Below are positions 1-10,786 of a stretch of DNA of 64,000 bases, in pieces (position 1 is the stretch's first letter; every line of letters starts with the position of its first letter). A program made the position numbers and the translations under genes. The stretch spans positions 261,065,332 to 261,129,331 of the forward strand of contig NC_066580.1 of NCBI RefSeq assembly GCF_024323335.1. The letters are read 5' to 3'. A model generated the notes under the pieces. It saw only the letters and a program-made list of their open reading frames with translations, was not told where the DNA came from and did not search any database. The stretch is from Lathyrus oleraceus (lineage: Eukaryota > Streptophyta > Magnoliopsida > Fabales > Fabaceae).

Positions 1-192
1 TAGACATATTTTTGGTATTTTGATTAGTGAATGATGAAAAACAAAGTATGATACAATCAAATGTGCTTGGTGATATCTCCCAATGAAAACCCAATGAATG
101 ATGGGTAAGGAGGATGCCAATGTGTGATCCCAAAACCAATGCAAATGATGAGATATCATGAGGGATGTTAGGGTCAAAATTAGGGTCTTACA
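1..192 (-). mobile_element. Element A: end of 3' LTR (partial, runs off window)
   Basis: The last bases, GGGTCTTACA on the plus strand, read TGTAAGACCC in element sense, which is the 5' terminus of an Ogre LTR. They are followed directly by a polypurine tract. The segment resembles the matching end of element B at 10590-10772, including the shared stretch around 'catgagggat'. Only the U3 start of this LTR is in the window; the rest lies to the left. Confidence 0.8.
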
Positions 193-204
193 GCTGCCCC
201 TATT
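193..204 (-). promoter_or_regulatory. Polypurine tract of element A
   Basis: In sense the bases read AATAGGGGCAGC, directly before the LTR terminus. The same AGGGGCAGC core precedes the 3' LTR in elements C, D and E. It would prime plus-strand DNA synthesis. Confidence 0.75.
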
Positions 205-2620
205 TAAGGACATTCTAACTGAGGATGTGAAGGTTAAAATCTTCGTATCAACTCAGTAGAATGGACTTAAATAACAACAATAGAAACAAATTTTGGTCCC
301 TAAGAGACCTCATGATGCATATGACATGGAATGTTAAAATAATCTTTGTGGGGAAAATATTGCCACAAAGGAAAAGAATTCGGAGAGACTGAAAGTTCAC
401 AGGAGCATAATGCATTCCATAAGGAAAACTCACTGGGGAGGCAGAGACTCTAGGGGATAAAAACTGTGCGTAGGCCAGGCTACAACTTGAAAACTGCTGG
501 AGACACGAGAGGAATTCCAAGAAAATAAATCAATGGAAGGAATCAGTTGGGGATAAGGACAATCTGCGGGGGAAACAGGTAAACCAAAGCAAAGCTTAAA
601 TACTCGAACCCAACAGGGGATTGGCGACTTCACTAAGGAAATACGAGCTCAAACTCATCTAGGGAAGAACGAACTTCAACATAGGAGTACTAGAAGTATA
701 TTATCTTTTACCAGTTACTGGGTACGAAGATAATGTACTCTGAAAGAGGGACATCCATTACCGATTAAGGTAAACATATCAAGGATGACTCGCTGAGGAA
801 AAATATGTGTATTTGTTACCGGTCACTGGGTAAGAATAACACGCTGGGGAAAGTATCAAATAGGGTTTACAACTGCCGGTTACTGGGTAGAAGACCAAAA
901 AGAGAATATCCGTCACCGGTTAAAGTGAACATATCCTGGATAGTCTCAGCGGAAGAATATCCGTCATTGGTTAGGATGAACATATCAAGGATAGATCGTC
1001 GGGGAAAAGTAGGAATTATATCTATCAGTTAATGGATAGAATACCAAAGAGAGAATATCCGTCATCGGTTAGGATGAACATATCAAGGATAGACTCAGCA
1101 GGGGAAAATAGGATTTACAACTACCGATTACTGGGTAGAAGACCGCAAAGAGGAGAAAATCCATCATCGGTTAAGATGAACATATCAAGGATTAACTCGC
1201 TAGGGAATGAAATAGGGATTACAACTACCTTTTTACTAGGTAGAAAACCACAAAAGGAGAATATTCGTCATCGGTTAGGATGAACATATCAAGGATAGAC
1301 TCAGCGAGGGAAACGTGAAAACGAAACCGCTATGGAAAACAAAGGGAATAAATTACATTCTACCGGGTATTGGGCAAAAGTAACGTACTCAAAAATTGAG
1401 AAGAATATTACCAGTTACTGGGTAATAGACTTTCACGGGACCAAAAGTATCTATCTAGGTAAGAAATAGAAAGAAACGGTCAAGCAAGGACTCAACCCAA
1501 TGAGGACATAACTCAAGGGGAGTGGGAAAGGTTAAAGTATTTCTACTTAAGGGACTGACACTTTACTGTTGAAGGAGGACAGATGCACCAAATCTGCATG
1601 GGGAAATGATATCACCGAAGCAGGAGATCAGAAATAAGGAACCAAATGAAATAAAATGCATAATGAAATATCTGATGTATGAATGTGTATGTATATGATT
1701 GATGATTATGCTGACAAAATAATCACAAAGGATACAGATGTCACATATCTGAATCACCACTGCAACACTCGGTTAATCTCAACAAGATGGAAATACTAAC
1801 TGGAGAAAAGATGTTGGGAATGACCACAAATAATCTTGTTCTAAATAACTCAATCCTGGCTGGGGAGAGAGAAAAGATCTGCTAAGTATTCAACTCTGCG
1901 GGAATTTTAGGTCAACACCATATCAAATGGGAGACAACCTCATAGGGTACCAAATCAAATACTGCTCAGAATCAACACTGCCGTATCTGAAGGTGAACTC
2001 CGTCGGGGAGAACAAGAGGTAAAACTCTGCACGGAGGATCTAGGAAAACTACTGAGGATGTGAGCCTATAACTCAGTTTGGAAAATTTGCAAAAGAGACC
2101 GATCACCAAATCCACTTTACTGGGGAATAAATGATGAATCATTCGGGAATTATCACCAAACCAACTGCTTGGGGAAGACCAACAAGGCTTCGCATGTCAA
2201 GACTTACCTGTTTTTAGACTGCTATTGATATTCCTTAAAATAATTGCTTTTATATTCTTAAGAAAAAATTATTTTAATTTATTAATTCCTTTCAAAATTA
2301 TCATCATAAAAATTCAATTTTATTTAGCTGAAATAAATAAGAGTAGAAACAATTAGATAAAAAGCTCAACTTTATTTAGTAGAATGGTAGTATGTAAATG
2401 ACAGGACTCCATAGATATTTACAAAAGTTGAAAAATGGTAATTTACATGGAAAAGGGCTACATTGAATACAATGATCACTACTCCCCCTACCCACTTCAA
2501 TATCCACTGTGCTTTCGGCTTCGGTTGAGAATGACGAATCAGAACCGAATAACTTGCTTAAAACTTCTCCAATGATCAAGACCAAATGAATGCAGTTACT
2601 TGCCATAATCCCTGATTTTT
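205..2620 (-). repeat. Element A 3' UTR with ~102-bp tandem repeats and PBS-antisense motifs
   Basis: Non-coding stretch between pol and the 3' LTR. From about 750 to 1310 a unit containing 'atccgtcatcggtta' and 'gaacatatcaaggat' recurs at about 902, 953, 1053, 1155 and 1257, mostly 102 bp apart. Scattered through the UTR are plus-strand copies of a 'ctcNgctgggga'-like motif; the longest resembles the PBS over 13 of 18 bases at 622-639. The short open frames here come from the repeats and are not taken as genes. Confidence 0.7.
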
Positions 2621-2788
2621 GCCTAGATTGCCCCAAGGTGGGGTACTCAATCTAGCGGGATACATTTTTTGTTTTATGTCTCTAACTTTTGCATGGATCG
2701 CCCTTGCGGGTTTTCAATCCACCGAGACACTCATTTTTGCCTAAGCTGCCTTTTCGGGTTTTCAACTTAGCGAGTTGTTCTTTTCATT
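2621..2788 (-). other. Post-pol hairpin cluster of element A (three hairpins)
   Basis: Three inverted repeats lie just past the pol stop: 2624-2630 with 2648-2654, 2694-2700 with 2715-2721, and 2741-2748 with 2763-2770. The stems differ in sequence but all pair. The second has an inner CCC-GCAA-GGG stem with a GNRA-type loop. In element sense each hairpin is followed by GGCAAAA or GCAAAA. The same arrangement is found in B, C, D and E. Confidence 0.65.
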
Positions 2789-3850
2789 TTAGGCGAAGTA
2801 TTTCTTGAATGCATCGGAGTTTACAGGACGCGTGAACTCTTCACCATCCATAGTTGTAAGAATCAAATCACCGTCTAAAAAGGCTCTCTTAACAACATAT
2901 GGGCCTTTATAATTAGGAGTCCATTTGCCCCTAGTGTCAGGTTTGAAAGATAGAATCTTCTTGAGCACAAGGTCACCTTCTATAAACACACGAGGCCTGA
3001 CCTTCTTATCAAATGCCTTCTTCATTCTTTGTTGATATGACTGAACATGACACATGGCAATCAATCTCTTCTCCTCAATTAAATTTATCTAATCATATCG
3101 GTCTGACACCATTCAACTTCAGTCAAATTGGCTTCTATTAGCACACGCAGTGATGGGATCTTGACCTCTATTGAGAGCACATCTTCCATGCCATAAAAAA
3201 GTGAGAAAGGGGTTGCCCCTGTTGAAGTGCAGACGGATGTACGGTACCCATGCAAAGAAAATAGGAGTATCTCATGCCAATCTTTATAGATTACCACCAT
3301 CTTCTGAATGATCTTCTTGATGTTCTTATCTGCGGCTTCAACAACCCCATTCATCTTGGGTCTGTAGGGAGAAGAATTATGATGTGCAATCTTGTAGTCT
3401 TTGCAAAGAGCTTCCACCATATTGTTATTCAAGTTTGATCCATTATCAGTAATGATCTTACTTGGCACACCATAACGGCATATAATCTGACTCTTGATAA
3501 ACCTCACAACAACTTGCTTGGTCACATTCACGTACGGTGCCGCTTCAACCCACTTTGTGAAGTAGTCAATAGCCACTAGAATGAAACGATGTACGTTTGA
3601 CACTTTGGGCTCAATCATGCCAATCATATTAATTTCTCACATGGATAAGGGCCATGGGGAGGAAATGACATTCAATAGTGTTAGAGGAACATGAATTTTA
3701 TCTGCATAAATTTGATGCTTGTGTCATATCTTCACAAACTTGCAACAGTCAGAATCCATTGTCAGCCAATAGTAACCTGATCTCAACATCGTTTTTTCCA
3801 TAACATGTCCATTGGAATAAGTACCAAAGGCACCTTCATGGACTTCAGTC
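2789..3850 (-). pseudogene. Element A integrase, broken
   Basis: Integrase end of the Ogre pol, in pieces. 3085-3627 holds the catalytic core: the second Asp in ITDNGSN and the Glu region NGVVEAADKNIKK (family motif D,D-35-E). 2789-3064 holds the C-terminal domain ending VNSDAFKKYFA, the usual Ogre pol terminus. The pieces are in different frames, and the HHCC zinc region towards 3850 is interrupted by stops. It would insert cDNA into the genome if intact; here it is dead. Confidence 0.85.
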
Positions 3851-3851
3851 A

Positions 3852-5008
3852 TCAATAAGTCTGCTTCGTGTCTATCCGCGCATCTGAGCAAAACCATATC
3901 GAAGTTCTCTTGTAAAGCACATCACCATTCAAGTAGAAGTTGCTAGTTAATCTTCTCAAAGTCTTCTTATCTTTCGAAGATTCCCCAAGCGGGTAAATCT
4001 GAATTTGGAGGAAACATTTGATATCAAAATACCATGGCTTTTCATCTTTGATTTCTTCAATAGCAAACACATGAGCGGGCCTATCAAGACGCATATCAGT
4101 GAAATTGGGAACTTCATTCCAAAATTTCACCACAATCATTGAAGCCAATGTTGCAAGAGTATCTGCCATCCGGTTTTCATCTCGAGGGATATGATGAAAC
4201 TCACCTTTGTAAAGAAAGTTGAAATCCTCCTCGCATAGTCTCTATACGGTATCAAACCGGGTTGATTCGTCTCCCATTCACCTTTGATTTGATTCACGAC
4301 CAAAGCTGAATCTCCATAGACGTCAAGATATTTGATTATGAGATCAATGGCCTCTTTAAACCCCATTATGCAAGATTCATACTCAGCCATATTGTTTGTA
4401 CATTTGAAGGTTAATCTAGCTGTAAATGGAAAATGAGTGCCTTGAGGAGTAATAATCACTGCCCCAATGCCATTACCATATGAATTAACAACTCCATCAA
4501 ATACCATGCCCCAACGAGAACCAGGTTTTGGCCCTTTTTTAAGAAATGGTTCATCATAATCCTTCATCTTTAAGTACAAAATCTCTTCGTCAGGAAAATC
4601 ATACTGCACTGACTGGTAATCTTCAATTGGTTGGTGAGCCAAATGGTCAGCCAAGACACTATCTTTTATTGCTTTTTGAGATCGGTATTCAATATCATAC
4701 TCAGATAACAACATCTGTGAACATGCAATTCTCCCAGTTAAAGTAGGCTTCTCAAATATGTACTTGATTGGATCGACTTTGGATATCAACCAAGTAGTAT
4801 GATTCAACATATACTGACGCAGACACTTAGGAGCCCAAACCAATGCGCAATAAGTCTTTTCAAGCATAGAATACCGAGTCTCACAGTCGGTGAACTTCTT
4901 ATTGAGGTAGTAAATTACATACTCTTTCTTTCCAGATTCGTCTTGCTGACCCAAAACACAACCCATACTTTCATCAAGCACATTAAATACATGATCAAAG
5001 GTCTTCAT
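3852..5008 (-). pseudogene. Element A RNase H / connection region, broken
   Basis: Encodes the tail of RT, the tether and the archaeal-type RNase H typical of Tat/Ogre elements. Visible motifs are MVFDGVVNSYGNG (first acidic residue), NNMAEYESCIMG (Glu) and YGDSALVVNQ (Asp). A frameshift separates 4136-5008 from 3852-4169. It follows the RT fragment at 5005 with no spacer. Function if intact: removal of the RNA strand during reverse transcription. Confidence 0.85.
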
Positions 5009-5698
5009 TCAACAGGTGGAGACAGAATCGGAGGCTCAAGCAAATACTCTTTGATACCGTCAAATGCTTTCTGGAAATCTTTGGTCCAATCACAATACTG
5101 AAGAAGCTTGAATATAGGCGCACATGTGGCAATCATATGCGATATAAATCTTGAGATATAGTTCAAGCGGCTGAGAAAACCTCTGACTTGCTTCTCAGTT
5201 TTGGGCGCAGGCCTTTCTTGTATTGCTTTGACCTTGGCAGGATCAACTTCAATACCCTTCTCGCTGACAATAAAGCCTAACAACTTACCAAAACGAACAC
5301 CAAAAATACACTTATTGGGATTCAAGCGAAGTTTATACTTCCTCAGACGCCGGGATAACTTTAACAAATGCTCAACATGTTCTTCTTCATCACTTGATTT
5401 GAAAATCATATCATCAACATACACTTCAATCTCTTTATACATCATATCATGAAAAGAGTAGTCATAGCTCTCTGGTACGTCGCACCAGCATTCTTTAAAC
5501 CGAAAGGCATCACTCTATAATAGAATGTTCCCCAGGGTGTAATGAATATGGTCTTCTCCATATCTTCAGGTTCCATTTTGATTTGATTAATCTCGAATAA
5601 TCTGAATAATCTCGAATAAGATCAATCAACCCCTTCTTAGCCTCTGGACACAGTTGAGACCCAATCTTGACTTCCTTCACGTTATCTTCGGAACCAAC
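5005..5698 (-). pseudogene. Element A reverse transcriptase, N-terminal half deleted
   Basis: 5005-5445 encodes the palm with an intact YVDDM catalytic motif, then LNPNKCIFGV and LGFIVSEKGIEVDP, all standard Ty3/gypsy RT motifs. Upstream, sequence equivalent to the pol N-terminus (GSEDNVKEVKIG, 5640-5704) runs straight into sequence around FITPWGTF. An internal deletion has therefore removed the fingers and part of the palm. The start is taken at the predicted intron acceptor. Confidence 0.8.
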
Positions 5699-5949
5699 CT
5701 GCATAATGATTTGATATTTTGACTTTAGAGAAGTGAATTGTGACCAAATATTTTGCAGATGGAAGATTATTATTTATTTATGTTTTTTGTGATTACCATT
5801 TTCAGAAAAGCAAAAAGTAAAAAATAAAACATCAACGATGTGGATGAATAAAATTGAATTTTATTGATGATAATAGAAGTGCCCAACAATGTTCACTTCA
5901 CCCTTAGGCATAGGAAAAGGATTTTTCTTATAAATGAAAAACAAATTAC
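5699..5949 (-). other. Relic of Ogre intron between gag-pro and pol, element A
   Basis: In sense the gag-pro frame ends AAG TAA TTTG, so the stop TAA (5946-5948) lies inside a GTAATT 5' splice site at 5949. The acceptor is TTATGCAG ending at 5699. The length is 251 bp. The exon beyond is frame-shifted by the RT deletion, so splicing would not give a useful product here. Confidence 0.6.
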
Positions 5950-7118
5950 TTAGAGCGATGAATAACAGTAGGAACGTCAACAACAACCAAATTGTTGTAA
6001 TTCTGGCCATGCGTCACAAAGTTGGCGCAATATTCTTCTTCATCGTCACCATTCTCAATTACAACAGTGAGTGTTGATCATTCCCAAAAATGAACCCTCA
6101 AATGCGGAAACTCGGTTGCACATCTTCAGCTTTGACGTTGAACGACCCTGGTTGAAATCCTAATCCATCCCTATGCTTATTCTCAGCAATCTCTATCACA
6201 CGTGCTCACTGATCAATGCAGCCAACCTCAATAGCCTTTTGTGCATCCTTTAGAGAGGACACAGGTGCCCCAGTTTTCTTTACTATATTAGAAATAGACA
6301 AGGCTTGGAACGGTGTTCCAACCTCCTCCTCATCTTCAACATAAGAAAAGGATGACAAATGGATCACCAAAAGTGCTTTTTCTCCACCAACAACGACAAG
6401 TTTTCCGTTCTTCACAAATTTCAATTTCTGGTGTAGAGTAGACGTCACTGCTCCAGTTCCATGAATCCATGGCCTTCCCAGCAAGTAGCTATAGGCCAAG
6501 TGGATATCCATCACTTGAAAAGTAATATGGAAATCACTCATACGTATCTCAACTGGAAGGTCCACTTCACCAATGACAGTTTTACAGGAACCATCAAATG
6601 CCTTAACAATCACGCCACTGTATCTCACTAGGGCACCTTAATAAGAAATTCTGGATAGATTTGCCTTTGGAAGCACATTCAGAGATGACCCAGTGTCAAC
6701 CAACACATTGGACATAACGTCCTCCTTACAATTCATTGAAATGTGTAGCGCCAAATTCTAATTTCTTCCTTCCTCAGGAAGCTCTTCATCATAAAAACTC
6801 AAATTATTGCAAGAAGTAATGTTGGAAACAATGTGGTCAAACTGATCCACCGTCACATCATGCTCAACATAAGCCTGCTCGAGCACCTTCTACATTGACT
6901 CCCTATGCGCCTCAGAATTCATCAATAATGACAACACAAAGATCTTTGACGGGGTTTAGAGCAACCGCTCCACCATATGAAACTCACTTCTCTTTACCAT
7001 CTTTAATACCTCATCATCATCACTAGCCTTTAGTTTGCTGGATTCACCAGACTGACACACTGGAGCACTAACCGGATTCACCACTAGAATCTCTGCCATC
7101 TGACTTGCGGGAACACCT
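5946..7118 (-). pseudogene. Element A gag-pro remnant (protease region)
   Basis: Minus-strand remnant of the C-terminal half of gag-pro. In pieces it shows the aspartic protease active site VLVDTGSSLNV (around 6690-6720), LGRPWIHG and TSTLHQKLKFV downstream (6206-6628), and a linker region up to about 7110. Stops and frame changes break it. The upstream part (Gag, ORF1, leader, 5' LTR) is absent, lost at the junction with the copia relic. Confidence 0.8.
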
Positions 7119-8176
7119 TGTAAGAACAAGATTCCGTGTCTACAATTCATCTCTAAGATTTTGATGATAAAAAAGGATGAAAAAAATTGGTACCCTAACA
7201 ATTTATCTAAGTGTATAGGACTCTAATCAAAAAGAGGTCAGATAGACATATATCAGATACACACACAAGCCTAGAATGACCACTTAGAAGGTACTCAAGC
7301 AGAAGTTCTGACTCTGAACAAAAAGGAGGCGTACAAAGCTCAATGAAGAAAGAGGTATCAGACACTCTGATTCATAAGAGAGCACTATAGGGTCTGATGA
7401 TTTTTCACTCTGATGTAATCACTATCAGGAAGACACCAAGAAACTCTGAAGTCGATCAGCCCTTAGCATTATCTGAAGATACACACGCTGAATAGAAACT
7501 CTGATCTCCGCACACTCTAAATCAGAAACGATCAATGAAACTTAGCTGCAAAGTCTTCTACTTATGGAAAGAATCTATTTTTGAAAGAAAGTTAACGCGC
7601 CCCAAACTACTATGGAAAGAACAAAGAGATTAATTACAATAAACGTCCATCATTGCCAAGATTCTTTTCATCCAAAAGTCTCTTCATCAAACCCCTATAT
7701 ATAGGATGGATCATCTTCACAAAGATCAATGAAGCACACGAGAATACTGAACCCAATCACAAATATCTTGTTCATTCTCTTTTCACACGAGTTGTTACTC
7801 TAAAGTGTGAACTCTCTTTCTGCTCTTATACTGTGTAATTTCTGCTTACCTAGAAGCACTAAGCATATAATTGTAATTCGCTTTAACTGCTGAATATTCC
7901 TCAAGTGACTTGTGAAGTATGTAAACTTGATAGGGCTAAGAGATCTTTATCCTCTTAGATGCTCAATATTGTAATCTTTCAAGATTAGTGGATTAAGTCC
8001 TTGTTGAAGGCGAAATCACCTTGGCTGGGTGGACTGGAGTAGCTTTGAATTTCAAGCGAACTAGGATAAAACTTCTATGTTAATAGCTCTTATTTTCGTG
8101 TGTGTTTTATTTGCAAAAGTTTTTGTTATCCGTTAAAACAATTCAAACCGCCTTTCTTGTTTTTCTCAACCTTTCA
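7119..8176 (+). mobile_element. 5' LTR of a Ty1/copia (SIRE/Maximus-like) element
   Basis: The segment ends '...cctttca' two bases before a copia-type PBS and begins near TGTAAGAACAAG, followed by a 'tttgatgataa' stretch usual in SIRE/Maximus LTRs. The left boundary could instead be TGTCTACAATTC at 7137. No second LTR is found, so the ends cannot be checked against a partner. It interrupts element A's gag-pro. Confidence 0.6.
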
Positions 8177-8178
8177 AT

Positions 8179-8190
8179 TGGTATCAGAGC
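8179..8190 (+). promoter_or_regulatory. Copia primer-binding site
   Basis: TGGTATCAGAGC is the standard site complementary to initiator tRNA-Met in plant copia elements. It lies right after the LTR and 70 bp before the gag ATG. Confidence 0.9.
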
Positions 8191-8260
8191 TTCGGCTATG
8201 TTATTGATTTTCTAATCAAATACTTAACAATGTAGAGAGATCTAGTGCGAGAAAAACACC

Positions 8261-9328
8261 ATGGCCAACACCAATGAAAGACACAGCTACAATGCCAAAC
8301 ATCCAGTTTTTGATGGAGAAAAATTTGATTACTGGAAAGACAGAATCGAAAGTTTCTTTCTGGGTTATGACGTTGACCTATGGGACATAATTACTATTGG
8401 CTACGTTCCTCCTATATCTGATACTGGTATTACTATTTCCAGAAACAAGATGACAGATGACCAGAAGCGTGACTTCAAAAATCATCACAAAGCCATAACA
8501 ATATTGCTGAATGCCATCTCCTACAATGAATATGAAAGGATCACCAACACGGAAACTGCTAAAGAAATACTTGACTCCCTAAGGATGACTCACGAAGGAA
8601 ACTCACAAGTCAAAGAGACAAAGGCTATGGCTCTAATTCAAAAGTATGAAGCCTTCAAGATAGAGGACGACGAAGCTATAAAGGTAATATTTTCTAGATT
8701 TTAAACTTTAATTTCAGGGCTCAAGGTTCTGTAGAAAGGCTATACAACTGCAGATCATGTCAAAAAGATCGTCAGAAGCCTTCCAAAGAAGTGGAGACCT
8801 ATGGTCACTGCATTAAAATTATCAAGGGATCTGAACAACATAAGCCTGGAAGAACTAATCAGTTCCCTCAGAAGTCACGAGATAGAACTTGAGGAAGATG
8901 AGCCCCAAAAGAAGAACAAATATGTGGCTCTGAAATCTAGATCTGTGAGACGTAAACCAGAAAGGAACAAAGCCCTTCAAGCTGAAGAAGACAATGACAA
9001 CTCTGAAAAGGAAGATTCTGACGATGAGGAAGAATTATCCCTTCTGACCAGAAGAGTGAAACAACTCTGGAGAAAAAGGAATAACAACTTCAGAATACCA
9101 AGACCCAAGGGAGATCACTTAGAATCAACCTCCAGAAGCAAATCAAACAAAGAGGTAACATGTTATGAATGTAAAGAAATAGGTCATTACATAAACGAAT
9201 TTCCAAAGCTCAAGAAAGAAAGCTCTAGGAGAGAAGGATTCAAGAAAAATTCCTTCAAAACTAAGAAGAGACTCATGGCCACCTGGGACGACTCTGAATC
9301 TGATGCCTCAGAATCAGACTTTGAATAA
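8261..9328 (+). pseudogene. Copia Gag with in-frame stops
   Basis: Starts at ATG 8261 and encodes a SIRE/Maximus-type Gag: FDGEKFDYWKDRIESFF near the N-terminus, then SLEELISSLRSHEIELEEDEPQ further on. The frame continues through stops at 8702-8704 and about 8732 and ends at a TAA at 9326-9328, beyond which the same frame continues into protease. The zinc knuckle CYECKEIGHYINEF should follow C-x2-C-x4-H-x4-C, but the final Cys is Phe. Gag would form the particle; this copy cannot. Confidence 0.85.
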
Positions 9329-9782
9329 GAACAAGCAAATGTGGCACTCATGGCTACCACATCTGGAAACTCATCAGAAAGAGAATCTGATTCTGAAGAG
9401 ATATCGTATGCAGCAGAGTTGAGACACCAATCATGGTACCTGGACTCTGGGTGCTCGGGACACATGATGGAAAGAAAGCATATGTTCCAAAGCCTGGAAC
9501 TTAAGGATATATGAGAGTAATGTTCCTATCTTCTGTGATAATACTACTTCCTTTTGTTTAAGTAAGAACCCTATTCTACATTCCAGAGCGAAGCACATAG
9601 AAATAAAACATCACTTTATCAGAGACTATGTTCAGAAAGGGGTAATCACTTTAAAATTTATAGATACAGACCATCAATGGGTTGATATCTTCACAAAACC
9701 CCTCGCTGAAGATAGATTCTCATTCATTCTGAAACACTTAAAATTGAAATTTTCCCAGAATGAATCAAACGTGCTTCTCTGA
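9329..9782 (+). pseudogene. Copia protease start fused to RNase H end (internal deletion)
   Basis: 9424-9510 encodes WYLDSGCSGHMM, the start of copia protease with its DSG active site. From 9513 the sequence matches the end of copia RNase H: SRAKHIEIKHHFIRDYV and DIFTKPLAEDRF, stop at 9780-9782. Everything between (most of protease, integrase, RT, most of RNase H) is deleted. The junction is about 9510. Confidence 0.85.
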
Positions 9783-10283
9783 AATGGCAAAATAAGTCTC
9801 TAAACATAACATCTGGTATCTGGATCTGACTCTGATACTTCTAATGGTTAGGAGTCATTTGAATCAGAAATCCTCAGGATCCAATCCCTTGGTATTTCTG
9901 AAGATCAAATAGATCAACACGTGGGTTCTCTTGCGTCTGACTTTGGATCTTCTAGACAACTGTCTAGCAGAAATCAAGAGACAAACCCTTGAGATCTCCT
10001 TGAGCAGTACGCTGATTTGTGGATTAGACATCCATCATTAGCTGTAATCAATGTCTCCCTTAGCGTGTCAACTCTTTTTCTCTTCCATCATTAATTTTTA
10101 CTATTAATTTGTCCATCTAACACTGTCGTTTTGCATGCCTCTTGTTTGTACTTATAGTTTTCACTCCTCACACTTTCACACTTTTCACTCACATCCTACG
10201 CAAACCTCTCTCTCTCAAGCATTCTCAAAGTTCTTCAACGTTCTTCAACAACTTCATCTTCTTCATGGATTCCCAACAACACG
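9783..10283 (+). mobile_element. Copia 3' non-coding region, truncated
   Basis: Follows the copia pol stop. The pyrimidine-rich stretch and the ATGGATTCCCAACAACAC near 10265 resemble the start of the extra 3' ORF of SIRE/Maximus elements. It stops abruptly near 10283, where Ogre B LTR sequence begins. No 3' LTR is present. Confidence 0.5.
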
Positions 10284-10772
10284 TGGGCTTCGCCTAGCGA
10301 GCACGACAATTCAAGAAATTCCACTGAGTGTAGGTGATTCTGGTGGCTTTTCTTGGGACTCGCTAGGCGACCCAATCTGCTCGCCTAGCGAGCATGACAG
10401 CTCATGAACAAACTTTTGCTCCTTCAAGATTAACGTTTTGACTGACGAATAGACCCCATTTGAACCTGTTGGAAGTATCTCAAGCCATTCCCTTGTGTTG
10501 ACTGATCATCTAAATAGAACCCACAAAGTGTCCTGGATGATACTCAAGCTTCAAACAAAAGATGTTAGTGACACATTTTTGTGCTTTTGGTTAGTAAACA
10601 AAAGTAAGAGAAACAATGATGTATAATTCAAGCATGCTTGGTGATCTCAAACCAATCACAAGGAGTCCCACCCAAAGGCAAAGGGAACCAAGATGCTAAA
10701 GATCCTTGAGGCAATGCAAATGCAATGTTATGATGCCATGAGGGATCTTAGGGTCAAAATTGGGGTCTTACA
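10284..10772 (-). mobile_element. Element B: 3' LTR fragment (U3 end)
   Basis: Ends GGGGTCTTACA, in sense TGTAAGACCCC, followed by a polypurine tract. It is a truncated piece joined to the copia relic; no TG terminus occurs at the left edge. It contains a perfect 12-bp inverted repeat, 10359-10370 with 10381-10392 (CTCGCTAGGCGA and complement). Confidence 0.75.
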
Positions 10773-10786
10773 GATGCCCCTATTTA
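10773..10786 (-). promoter_or_regulatory. Polypurine tract of element B
   Basis: In sense TTAAATAGGGGCAT, directly adjoining the 3' LTR terminus. Confidence 0.7.
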
